A stretch of 26,030 nt of DNA from JAJYTI01 sp035302145 (lineage in GTDB: Bacteria; Bacteroidota; Bacteroidia; Flavobacteriales; Flavobacteriaceae). The stretch spans positions 1-26,030 of the forward strand of contig DATGSX010000024.1 of the NCBI GenBank assembly GCA_035302145.1. Direction: 5' to 3'. Under the pieces are notes generated by a model that had not been told where the DNA came from, ran no database searches, and saw only the letters and a list, made by a program, of their open reading frames with translations. A program made the translations under genes and the position numbers. Below, piece by piece: positions 16,862-23,127 of the stretch. Each line of letters begins with the position of its first letter. Positions within the stretch are counted from its first letter, which is position 1.

Positions 16862-18060
16862 TCAAAATAGAGGGATCTGTATGGCGGGCGATTTGTTTCT
16901 CACTTTTCGTTTGGTATAGGTTCTTCTGCTATTCTGAACCATCCAGAAAATATCCAAGTAGCCAATTAAATGGATTCTGACCAAAGCTGCGATGATAGAG
17001 AATGCTTTTTTGCTTTCTGAGCGGACTTTTAAAAGATGTAAAAGTAGCTGAGCAATCAAAGTACACCATATCTGGGTCTTTATCCCGTTCTCGGTTTCAG
17101 AATAAAAGTAATGAAGTTGAAAGTTTTGTTTTAGTTATTTTAAATAACAACACTATATTCCATCTTAGCTTATAAAGAAGAGCAACTTCTTGGGCGGTTA
17201 TCTCAAAATTGTTGGTGATAAACTGGTAGAGTCGTCCTTTTTCATCTATACTAGGTAACTTTACGAAGACAAAGTTTTTTATTTTCCTTTTTTTTCTTTG
17301 TAGTCCAAGTGGATGTGTTCGTCTTTCAAGACATCCGATTCCCCGTCCTGCAACTCATTTTCATACATCACGTTCTCGACCATGTGAACTGCATTTTTCT
17401 TCAAACGACAAACAAAATTAACCTGTTGCTCTGTCCATTTTGAAAATTGAAGGTAATGGTTATAGGCTCTGTCAAAGACAATCATGCTGTGTGCTGCCAA
17501 GCTTAGATGTTGTAAAAAGTTTTTGTCGTGTCTTTTTGCTTCGCTGATTTTTACAAACTCTGGCGTATCGCTGTCTGCATCGATCATCATATGGACTTTT
17601 AGCCCGCCTTTCTTCTTGCCGTCATTCTTGGGATTGCGCCCCACACCTTTAATGACATCAGAAAACAGCCTGATGGTACTCGAGTCAAAAATAAAGAGTT
17701 TGGAAAAAGAGACTTTGTCAATATGGCTGACCGACAAAGTTGATTTAAAATGCCTCATTTTTGTTATGCAATCCATCGCCAGCAGTACTCTTGGCAGGCG
17801 ATTTATCCATTCCAAGATGGTTGAGTTTTCCATCCAAAGCCCGCATACCATCACATATCTCGCCCATTGAATCACAACCACTAAAGATACCAAACAGAAG
17901 GGTCACCAAGTGCGTCCACGAATCAAAAGTCTTATTAGTAATGGTCGGCATTGTGTTTGCGAATCAATAAAGCGAATTTGTCTTTGGGTATGAAATCAAT
18001 AATTTGTTTGAAGATCGGCTGATCGACAAATTTCTTTTCTGTATTTTTATTTTTCCTATT
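16862..18060 (-). pseudogene. IS4-family transposase with DUF4372-type N-terminus, multiply disrupted
   Basis: Stitching frames together gives a full-length IS4 transposase: N-terminal FVDQPIFKQIIDFIPKDKFA, then KTFDSWTHLVTLLFGIFSGC, SAGDGL-like AGDGLHNKNEAF, the first catalytic Asp in IFDSSTIRLFSD, the second in VFDRAYNHY, and a C-terminal KVRSESKKAFSIIAALVRIH. It is broken at least four times: an extra base near 17936 gives tandem stops, an out-of-frame deletion lies near 17750, a slip in an A-rich run near 17283, and an extra base near 17130-17140. The YREK region reads YKLRWNIVLLFK, with Val (17151-17153) in place of the catalytic Glu. The gene cannot make an active enzyme. No clear ATG is seen for the N-terminus; the frame is taken from 18060. 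Confidence 0.85.
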
Positions 18061-18092
18061 TATCTTTTTGGTAGAATAAAAATATGAAATTA

Positions 18093-18115
18093 GGGGGAAC
18101 CTTTTGGAATCCCCC
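18093..18115. other. GC-rich hairpin at the transposase-start end of the IS4-family element
   Basis: GGGGGA (18093-18098) pairs with TCCCCC (18110-18115), with an inner CC/GG pair and a TTTT loop. A T-rich tract follows on the plus strand. It lies between the transposase 5' end and the right terminal repeat, where hairpins in other IS elements block transposase expression from outside transcripts; it may also end plus-strand transcription. Confidence 0.5.
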
Positions 18116-18118
18116 TTT

Positions 18119-18145
18119 GCTTGTTTTTTTAATCGGGTAGTAGTG
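18119..18145 (-). repeat. Right terminal inverted repeat of the IS4-family element
   Basis: Its reverse complement runs from CACTACTA through CGATTAAA to AAAACAAGC, matching the left end at 16765-16795 at both borders. Confidence 0.65.
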
Positions 18146-18237
18146 TTAATCAGTATATGTTTCTTCTCTAATTTTTATAATAAAATAACAGCGCCGTCGT
18201 AATAGATTTCTTCTGCTGAGAAATCTACTGAAATGAC

Positions 18238-18268
18238 TTTATTTTTATGATAAAATAAGGTATCTTTG
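18238..18268 (+). promoter_or_regulatory. Candidate Bacteroidota promoter upstream of the epimerase
   Basis: TATCTTTG at 18261-18268 matches the -7 consensus TAnnTTTG exactly, and TTTA at 18238-18241 sits 19 bp upstream as a near match to the -33 TTTG. It would give a leader of roughly 230 nt that includes the hairpin at 18434-18468. Confidence 0.45.
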
Positions 18269-18433
18269 GTCTGATAACTGGGTGTTTTTAAATAGTGCTT
18301 GTTTGCTGGATTAATCAACTAAAATATAGTACTTTACACCAATTTTACAGTCTATCTACTTACCTACTTGTGAATTTTTCGGGTTAAAGTCTTTAATTCT
18401 TGGAGAGATTCTTGCCGGATTATTTATAATAGG

Positions 18434-18468
18434 TTACTTAATGGTAGTGGAATATTACCGTTAAGTAA
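18434..18468 (+). promoter_or_regulatory. 13-bp leader hairpin 37 nt before the epimerase start
   Basis: TTACTTAATGGTA (18434-18446) pairs with TACCGTTAAGTAA (18456-18468) around a 9-nt loop; the single DNA mismatch becomes a U-G pair in RNA. No T tract follows, so a plain terminator is unlikely. It could be an operator or an mRNA leader element. Confidence 0.45.
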
Positions 18469-18505
18469 TGGAGAAAGATAGTTGATAAATTAATTATACA
18501 AGTTG

Positions 18506-19474
18506 ATGAGTAAAACAATTTTAATTACTGGAGGCGCGGGGTTTATTGGTAGTAATCTTTGCGATTATTTTATAAACAAAAACTATAAAGTTCGTTGTCT
18601 AGATAATTTTGCAACGGGCCATCGCCAAAACATTTTACACCTAAACAACCATACTAATTTTGAACTGATCGAAGGCGATATTCGAAATATGGAAACTTGT
18701 GTAAAAGCGGTCAAAGGCGTTGATTACGTGCTACACCAAGCAGCTTTAGGGTCGGTGCCAAGATCTATTAATGACCCGATCACCTCGAACGAAGTGAACG
18801 TAAATGGCTTTATGAATATGCTAGTGGCCTCACGTGATGCAAAAGTAAAGCGATTTGTCTATGCAGCTAGTTCCTCCACTTATGGAGATTCTAAGAATTT
18901 GCCAAAGGTAGAAGATGTCATCGGGAAGCCTCTATCACCATATGCCATTACGAAGTATGTAAATGAACTTTATGCAGACGTGTTTTCGAAAACCTATGAT
19001 ATTGAATGTATTGGATTACGATATTTTAATGTGTTCGGACGTCGTCAAGATCCTAATGGTGCGTATGCTGCGGTTATTCCAAAGTTTGTCATGCAACTTA
19101 TGAAACATGAATCACCTGTGATTAATGGAAAAGGAGATTTTAGTCGAGATTTTACCTATATCGATAATGTTATACAAATGAATGAGCTCGCCATGCTGAC
19201 CGATAACCCGGAAGCTATCAACACAGTATATAATACGGCTGTGGGCGATCGCACTACATTAAATGACTTAACTCACTATCTTAAAGAATTTTTGAGTGCT
19301 TACGATGAAAAGATTAAGGATGTCGAGATACTTCATGGCCCAGAGCGAATAGGTGATATACCCCACTCCTTAGCAAGCATTGAAAAAGCTCAAAAGCTTT
19401 TAAACTATCAACCTACCCATAAGATAAGCGAAGGCTTGGAAGAAGCAGTAGCTTGGTACTGGGAGAACCTGTAA
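18506..19474 (+). CDS. NAD-dependent sugar-nucleotide epimerase, UDP-GlcNAc 4-epimerase-like (WbpP/TviC group)
   Basis: An extended short-chain dehydrogenase that most likely interconverts UDP-GlcNAc and UDP-GalNAc for surface polysaccharide. It has the Rossmann motif GGAGFIGS (about residues 9-16), the active-site SSSTYGDS (122-129) and the catalytic pair in YAITK (Y146, K150). ALGSVPRSINDPI, RYFNVFGRRQDPNGAYAAVI and GDFSRDFTYIDNV are close to WbpP-type 4-epimerases rather than plain GalE. The frame can start at TTG 18503, but the ATG at 18506 is preferred. Neighbouring nucleotide-sugar genes (TagD-like, UDP-GlcNAc 2-epimerase) support the role. Substrate is inferred from family resemblance. 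Confidence 0.88.
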   Translation: MSKTILITGGAGFIGSNLCDYFINKNYKVRCLDNFATGHRQNILHLNNHTNFELIEGDIRNMETCVKAVKGVDYVLHQAALGSVPRSINDPITSNEVNVNGFMNMLVASRDAKVKRFVYAASSSTYGDSKNLPKVEDVIGKPLSPYAITKYVNELYADVFSKTYDIECIGLRYFNVFGRRQDPNGAYAAVIPKFVMQLMKHESPVINGKGDFSRDFTYIDNVIQMNELAMLTDNPEAINTVYNTAVGDRTTLNDLTHYLKEFLSAYDEKIKDVEILHGPERIGDIPHSLASIEKAQKLLNYQPTHKISEGLEEAVAWYWENL

Positions 19475-19626
19475 CATTTTAGGCACAAAAGTAAGAATCA
19501 AATTGGTAGTAAAAAGCAAAACCACAAATTTGCAAAATCATACGTAATTTGAACTTTCTAAAATTCTTAGGTTTAAAATAGAAGATAGGCATAATGCTGA
19601 GAAATAAATTAGTGAATATTCGAATC

Positions 19627-19678
19627 GGTGAATTAGTAAATTAAGAAATAAAAAAGAAATCAGGTGAACTAGTAAACT
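19627..19678. repeat. Short direct repeats upstream of pgi
   Basis: GGTGAATTAGTAAATT (19627-19642) and GGTGAACTAGTAAACT (19663-19678) match at 14 of 16 positions, with a partial third copy (AATTAGTGAATA) just before at about 19607. Similar GTGAATTAGT-type strings are frequent between genes in flavobacteria, as far as I recall. The rest of the 19475-19747 gap holds the promoter candidate at 19704 and a 12-bp palindrome TTAGTTAACTAA at 19713-19724. Confidence 0.5.
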
Positions 19679-19703
19679 GGTTCACTTCTTTACAAAATAT
19701 CCT

Positions 19704-19711
19704 TATATTTG
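19704..19711 (+). promoter_or_regulatory. Candidate -7 element of the pgi promoter
   Basis: TATATTTG is an exact TAnnTTTG match 37 bp before the pgi start. No good -33 TTTG lies at the right distance (TTCA at 19681 is poor). The palindrome TTAGTTAACTAA follows directly and could be an operator. Confidence 0.4.
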
Positions 19712-19747
19712 TTTAGTTAACTAACTTTAATCAACTAACCAAAAAGA

Positions 19748-21304
19748 ATGTTTCCAAAAATTAATCCTACTACTACCCAAGCTTGGAAGAAGTTGGAAGA
19801 TCATTTCCAAGCCAATAATCATCTTTCTAAGAAACGGGATCTTACTTTTTTTAAAAAAGAATTATGCAGTCAGTTTTTGGTAGATTATCAATATGGATTA
19901 TGGAATGAGAAAACCGTTGCATTGTTGCTCGAACTAGCTCAAGAATGCAAGTTGCCCGATGCCATAGATGCCTTGTTTTCGGGAAATAAGATAAATGAAA
20001 CAGAAAATCGTGCAGTTCTACACACCGCTTTACGCGATTTCTCGCCCTTGCCACTTTATGTAGATGGAACGAATATAAAACCTGAAATTCAAGCTGAGCG
20101 AGAGAAGATAAAGACATTTGTAGAGAAAATACATGCTGGAATAATCCTTGGAAGTACAGGCAAGAAAATTAATACGATTGTTAATATAGGAATAGGAGGT
20201 AGTGCTATTGGACCACGAATGGTGGTAAACGCCTTGGAGAAATATCGTAAACCCGAAATTCAGGTACATTATATAAGTAGCATAGAGGCAGACCCTATAG
20301 TTTCTTTATTGCCAAATTTGGATATGGAGCGAACCCTATTTTTAATTGTTTCTAAAACTTTTACTACGTTAGAAACGATGACTAATGCTTCCTTGGTAAA
20401 ATCTTATTTTATTGAACATCTAGGAGAGGCTGCTTGGCCTCAGCACGTACTAGGTATTACCGCTAGTCCAGAGAAGGCAATGTCATTTGGTGTTCCAAAA
20501 GAAAACACCTTCTTATTCTGGGATTGGATCTGTGGTCGATTTAGTTTATGGGGAAGCGTCGGATTGTCTATTGCATTGGCAATTGGCTATGAAAACTTTG
20601 AAAAGTTACTAAAAGGTGCTGAAGAAACTGATATACATTTTAAAACACAGGAGTTTAGTGAGAATATTCCAGTGCTTCATGCCTTATTAGGAATTTGGTA
20701 TACCAATTTTCATGGGAGCCAAACCTCGGCAATTATTCCTTATAACCATGCTTTGCGTGAACTAAAGCTTTATTTGCAACAGGCTGCCATGGAAAGCAAT
20801 GGAAAATCGGTTGACCGAAATGGACATCCTGTTGATTATGCCACTTGTCCAGTGATTTGGGGTGAAGTGGGGAATGACGCACAGCATTCCTTTTTTCAAT
20901 TACTACACCAAGGAACAAATCTTATCCCAGCCGATTTCATTTTGATTGAAAATCAGAGTCATAACTATCCTGACAGCCATCACTACTTGCTTGCTAATTA
21001 TAATGCGCAAATCCTTGCTTTAACTGATGGGCGCGATAAACAAGCAACAAAAAAATATTTAAACAATCAAGGTATAAAAATCTCAGAAAACACTATATTG
21101 CATCGGGTTTTTCCAGGCGGAAAACCTGTTACTCCCCTTCGTTTACAAGAACTCACGCCTCAAAGCCTTGGTAGCTTATTAGCTCTGTATGAACACACCT
21201 ATTTTGTTCAAGGTGTGATTTGGAACGTCTATAGCTTTGACCAATGGGGTGTGGAACTTGGTAAAACTTTAGTTAATACTTTAAGCTCAATAGAAACGAA
21301 TTAA
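19748..21304 (+). CDS. pgi: Glucose-6-phosphate isomerase
   Basis: It interconverts glucose 6-phosphate and fructose 6-phosphate, linking glycolysis to nucleotide-sugar synthesis. Family landmarks in order: GIGGSAIGPRM (about residue 147), VSKTFTTLETM (about 200), FWDWICGRFSLWGSVGLS, AIIPYNHALRELKLYLQQ, AMESNGKSVDRNG, GEVGNDAQHSFFQLLHQG (about 371) and the C-terminal FDQWGVELGKTL with the conserved lysine. The 518-residue length is slightly short of many 540-550-residue homologues but nothing essential is missing. It is followed after 25 nt by the cytidylyltransferase gene, so they may be co-transcribed. Confidence 0.97.
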   Translation: MFPKINPTTTQAWKKLEDHFQANNHLSKKRDLTFFKKELCSQFLVDYQYGLWNEKTVALLLELAQECKLPDAIDALFSGNKINETENRAVLHTALRDFSPLPLYVDGTNIKPEIQAEREKIKTFVEKIHAGIILGSTGKKINTIVNIGIGGSAIGPRMVVNALEKYRKPEIQVHYISSIEADPIVSLLPNLDMERTLFLIVSKTFTTLETMTNASLVKSYFIEHLGEAAWPQHVLGITASPEKAMSFGVPKENTFLFWDWICGRFSLWGSVGLSIALAIGYENFEKLLKGAEETDIHFKTQEFSENIPVLHALLGIWYTNFHGSQTSAIIPYNHALRELKLYLQQAAMESNGKSVDRNGHPVDYATCPVIWGEVGNDAQHSFFQLLHQGTNLIPADFILIENQSHNYPDSHHYLLANYNAQILALTDGRDKQATKKYLNNQGIKISENTILHRVFPGGKPVTPLRLQELTPQSLGSLLALYEHTYFVQGVIWNVYSFDQWGVELGKTLVNTLSSIETN

Positions 21305-21329
21305 ATCGGATTAACAAATTGAATATATT

Positions 21330-21761
21330 ATGAAAGTTGGAATTACCTTTAGTGCCTTTGATTTATTACATGCAGGTCATATAAAAATGTTAGAAGAAGC
21401 AAAAAAGCAATGCGATTACCTTATTGTAGGTTTACAAACGGACCCTACCTTAGACCGTCCCGAGAAAAACCGACCTGTTCAATCAGTAGTAGAACGTTAC
21501 ATTCAGCTTAAAGGTTGCAAGTTTGTAGACGAAATTGTGCCCTATGCTACCGAGCAAGATTTGGAAGATATTTTACGATCTTTTGATATTGACGTACGCA
21601 TCATTGGCGATGAATACAAACACAAAAATTTTACTGGTCGTGATTATTGCGAAGAGAAAGGTATTATGTTATATTATAATAAAAGAGAACACCGCTTCTC
21701 TAGCTCAGGGCTTAGGAAAGAAGTAGCAGAGAAGGAAAATGGTAAAAAGAAAGCGAATTAA
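21330..21761 (+). CDS. TagD-like nucleotidyltransferase (glycerol-3-phosphate cytidylyltransferase family)
   Basis: A 143-residue cytidylyltransferase-like enzyme that activates a small phosphorylated alcohol as a CDP or similar derivative. It has the ATP/CTP-binding HxGH motif (HAGH, residues 14-17) after GITFSAFDLL, a conserved GLQTDPT loop, and the C-terminal RFSSSGLR (122-129), the counterpart of the RTxGISTT signature in TagD. In Bacteroidota such genes sit in capsule and O-antigen loci; the exact substrate (glycerol 3-phosphate or another) is not shown. Its last codons (AAGCGAATTAA) form the first unit of the phased CGAAT array listed next. Confidence 0.87.
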   Translation: MKVGITFSAFDLLHAGHIKMLEEAKKQCDYLIVGLQTDPTLDRPEKNRPVQSVVERYIQLKGCKFVDEIVPYATEQDLEDILRSFDIDVRIIGDEYKHKNFTGRDYCEEKGIMLYYNKREHRFSSSGLRKEVAEKENGKKKAN

Positions 21762-21788
21762 TACGAATGATGACGAATTAACGCGAAT
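21754..21788 (+). repeat. Four CGAAT motifs at exact 10-bp spacing
   Basis: CGAAT occurs at 21754, 21764, 21774 and 21784. The array overlaps the stop codon of the TagD-like gene and lies outside the left REP-like hairpin. An inverted, partly matching array is on the other side of the GIY-YIG gene at 22252-22286. Confidence 0.6.
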
Positions 21789-21813
21789 TTAAATTAAAAT
21801 TCACACCAAACCT

Positions 21814-21845
21814 CTGTCATGCTGAACGACGATTCAGCATCTCAT
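21814..21845 (+). repeat. REP-like hairpin, left copy
   Basis: CTGTCAT, then GCTGAA, loop CGACGA, TTCAGC, then ATCTCAT. The stem extends to 8 bp (ATGCTGAA/TTCAGCAT, 21819-21826 with 21833-21840). The same outer heptamers occur in inverted orientation at 22197-22227 around a different stem. Similar sequences are common between genes of Bacteroidota, from general recollection. Confidence 0.75.
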
Positions 21846-21883
21846 GTGTCGAAGATGAACTAGTTACAAACTGACTGTATTTT

Positions 21884-22177
21884 ATGCGAAGGACTTATCA
21901 CATATATTGGGTTTATATTCTTACTAATAAAGCGAGGGGAACTTTGTATATAGGTATGACTGGTGGAATGGATGATAGAATGGAAAGACATTTAATTGGA
22001 GAAGGAAGTGCATTTACCAAGAAATATAATTTAAATAAGTTGGTTTACTATGAAGAGTTCCAATATGTAAATGATGCAATAGCTCGAGAAAAACAATTAA
22101 AAAATTGGCATCGTCAATGGAAGATTGACTTAATTGAAAAAGTGAATCCTATTTGGGAAGACTTACATCTTTTATAG
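21884..22177 (+). CDS. Single-domain GIY-YIG nuclease (UPF0213/URI type)
   Basis: A 97-residue protein consisting of one GIY-YIG domain. The two signature strands are VYI (residues 10-12) and YIG (22-24) in TLYIGMTGG; the expected catalytic Arg is R32 (MDDRMERH) and the metal-binding Glu is E69 in AIAREKQLKNW. The C-terminal NPIWEDL is typical of the small flavobacterial members. The family cuts DNA in repair and mobile elements, but the role of these free-standing proteins is unknown. It starts 38 nt after the left REP-like hairpin and ends 19 nt before the right one, so the gene and palindromes look like a unit inserted between the TagD-like gene and upxY. Confidence 0.92.
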   Translation: MRRTYHIYWVYILTNKARGTLYIGMTGGMDDRMERHLIGEGSAFTKKYNLNKLVYYEEFQYVNDAIAREKQLKNWHRQWKIDLIEKVNPIWEDLHLL

Positions 22178-22196
22178 ATGCATCACGTTACGAAGG

Positions 22197-22227
22197 ATGA
22201 GATCCCGAATCAAGTTCGGGATGACAG
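22197..22227 (-). repeat. REP-like hairpin, right copy (inverted)
   Basis: Read on the minus strand it is CTGTCAT, CCCGAA, loop CTTGA, TTCGGG, ATCTCAT. The stem is ATCCCGAA (22202-22209) with TTCGGGAT (22215-22222). The flanking heptamers are identical to the left copy at 21814-21845, while stem bases differ in a pairing-preserving way. Confidence 0.75.
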
Positions 22228-22251
22228 GTCATTAAAAAAGCGGTCGGCATA

Positions 22252-22286
22252 ATTCGCTTTCACACACTAACATTCGCTTCAATTCG
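22252..22286 (-). repeat. Inverted CGAAT array right of the GIY-YIG cassette
   Basis: ATTCG (reverse complement of CGAAT) occurs at 22252, 22272 and 22282, spacings of 20 and 10 bp, so the same 10-bp phase as the left array with one unit missing. The 11-mer GAAAGCGAATT at 21749-21759 has a perfect inverted copy at 22251-22261. Confidence 0.5.
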
Positions 22287-22338
22287 TATCTAACCTTAAT
22301 TCATATTTAATAATCACTAACTTAAACCCCCCATTATC

Positions 22339-22824
22339 ATGCAATGGTACGTCCTATACGTAAATAGTCGAACAGAGAAGAAAGTTGCCCAGCGATTAAG
22401 TGAGAAGGGCATTGAAGTTTTCTGTCCAATTAAAATTGAAAAACGGCAATGGTCCGATCGAATTAAAAAAGTTGAAGTACCTTATTTTCAGTCCTATGTG
22501 TTTGCAAAATTCTCCTCAAAAAACACAAATTATGTTTTAGAAACACCTGGCGTTGTTCGCCGATTATATTGGTTGCAAAAACCTGCAATAATCCAAGAAG
22601 AAGAGATGCAAGAAGTAATGGCATTCTTTAATTCTCATCCCCAAATTGAGCACGTTAACTTTACCGAAGGTGAGTTAGTTCAGATTACCAGAGGCGTGTT
22701 AAAAGATAAAAAAGGCATCGTTCTTATAAACGATAAGCATCAAGTAACTTTAAGTATTCCAGCATTGGGCTGTGGTTTTAAAGTAAGGCTGCATAAAAAT
22801 CAATTTGGGGAAATCAAGAAATAA
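22339..22824 (+). CDS. UpxY-family transcription antiterminator (NusG paralogue)
   Basis: Specialised NusG proteins of this type bind RNA polymerase and let it read through long surface-polysaccharide operons in Bacteroidota. The 161-residue protein has an N-terminal NGN domain (about 1-100: MQWYVLYVNSRTEKKVAQRL, FCPIKIEKRQWSDR, VEVPYFQSYVFAKF, PGVVRRLYWLQKPA) and a KOW domain (about 110-155: GELVQITRGVLKDKKGIVL). In Bacteroides such genes are the first gene of each capsule operon, and here UDP-GlcNAc 2-epimerase and a ligase remnant follow. An IS element now separates it from those genes. A pair of alternative hairpins lies 37-59 nt after its stop. Confidence 0.92.
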   Translation: MQWYVLYVNSRTEKKVAQRLSEKGIEVFCPIKIEKRQWSDRIKKVEVPYFQSYVFAKFSSKNTNYVLETPGVVRRLYWLQKPAIIQEEEMQEVMAFFNSHPQIEHVNFTEGELVQITRGVLKDKKGIVLINDKHQVTLSIPALGCGFKVRLHKNQFGEIKK

Positions 22825-22860
22825 TTCCCTTATATACCTATCATCCCCTATCCTTATTTT

Positions 22861-22883
22861 AGTCCCTTTGGGACTGAAGGGAC
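22861..22883 (+). promoter_or_regulatory. Mutually exclusive hairpins downstream of upxY
   Basis: AGTCCC (22861-22866) can pair with GGGACT (22870-22875) around a 3-nt loop, or GTCCCT (22862-22867) can pair with AGGGAC (22878-22883). The two folds share the left strand. Position just after an antiterminator gene suggests a pause or attenuator site, but no T tract follows directly. The rest of 22825-23020 shows nothing recognisable. Confidence 0.45.
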
Positions 22884-23020
22884 GAAGCTGTGATAAAGAA
22901 GTAGTTACTTGTTTTAAATTCACAAACTAAAACTGTCAATAAGTATTTCATTTTAACGATAAAAAGTAATTAGTTCCATATTGATAATAGTATCAAATAT
23001 TTCACCTTGACCTTGTCTAT

Positions 23021-23034
23021 TTAGGGTATCCTCA
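23021..23034 (+). repeat. Left terminal inverted repeat of the IS1182/IS5-type element
   Basis: TTAGGGTATCCTCA matches the reverse complement of 24491-24504 at 13 of 14 bases. Confidence 0.7.
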
Positions 23035-23127
23035 AATTGTCTTAAGTTGTTGATAGTCAAGGGTTAAAGTGAAGGTAAAGTGCTTTTAATACAAGGTATT
23101 TTGCTGTATTTGTATAAGATTTTGGAT

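Larger units (their letters stand above)
16765..18145 (-). mobile_element. Decayed IS4-family insertion sequence, about 1.38 kb
   Basis: The element is bounded by imperfect terminal inverted repeats: the left end 16765-16795 and the reverse complement of 18119-18145 both begin CACTACTA and end AAAACAAGC, with small indels between. It contains one broken transposase gene on the minus strand. A possible target duplication is ATCAGATA (16751-16758) and ATCAGTATA (18149-18157), which is imperfect and not conclusive. It sits between ompA and the polysaccharide region. The sequence between the ompA terminator and the left end (16511-16764) shows nothing recognisable. Confidence 0.75.
18146..18505. 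other. 360-bp leader region upstream of the epimerase gene
   Basis: No gene is seen. It holds a 9-bp inverted repeat TAGATTTCT (18203-18211) / AGAAATCTA (18219-18227), a promoter candidate at 18238-18268, and a 13-bp hairpin at 18434-18468 close to the start codon (listed separately). Confidence 0.5.

Noticed and set aside
17484..17970. Plus-strand open frames across the IS4-family element
   Set aside because: They are antisense to the transposase relic, which has clear family motifs on the minus strand.
21754..22286. CRISPR-like array reading of the repeated CGAAT units
   Set aside because: Units are 5 bp with 5-bp gaps and no spacers, and no cas gene is present.
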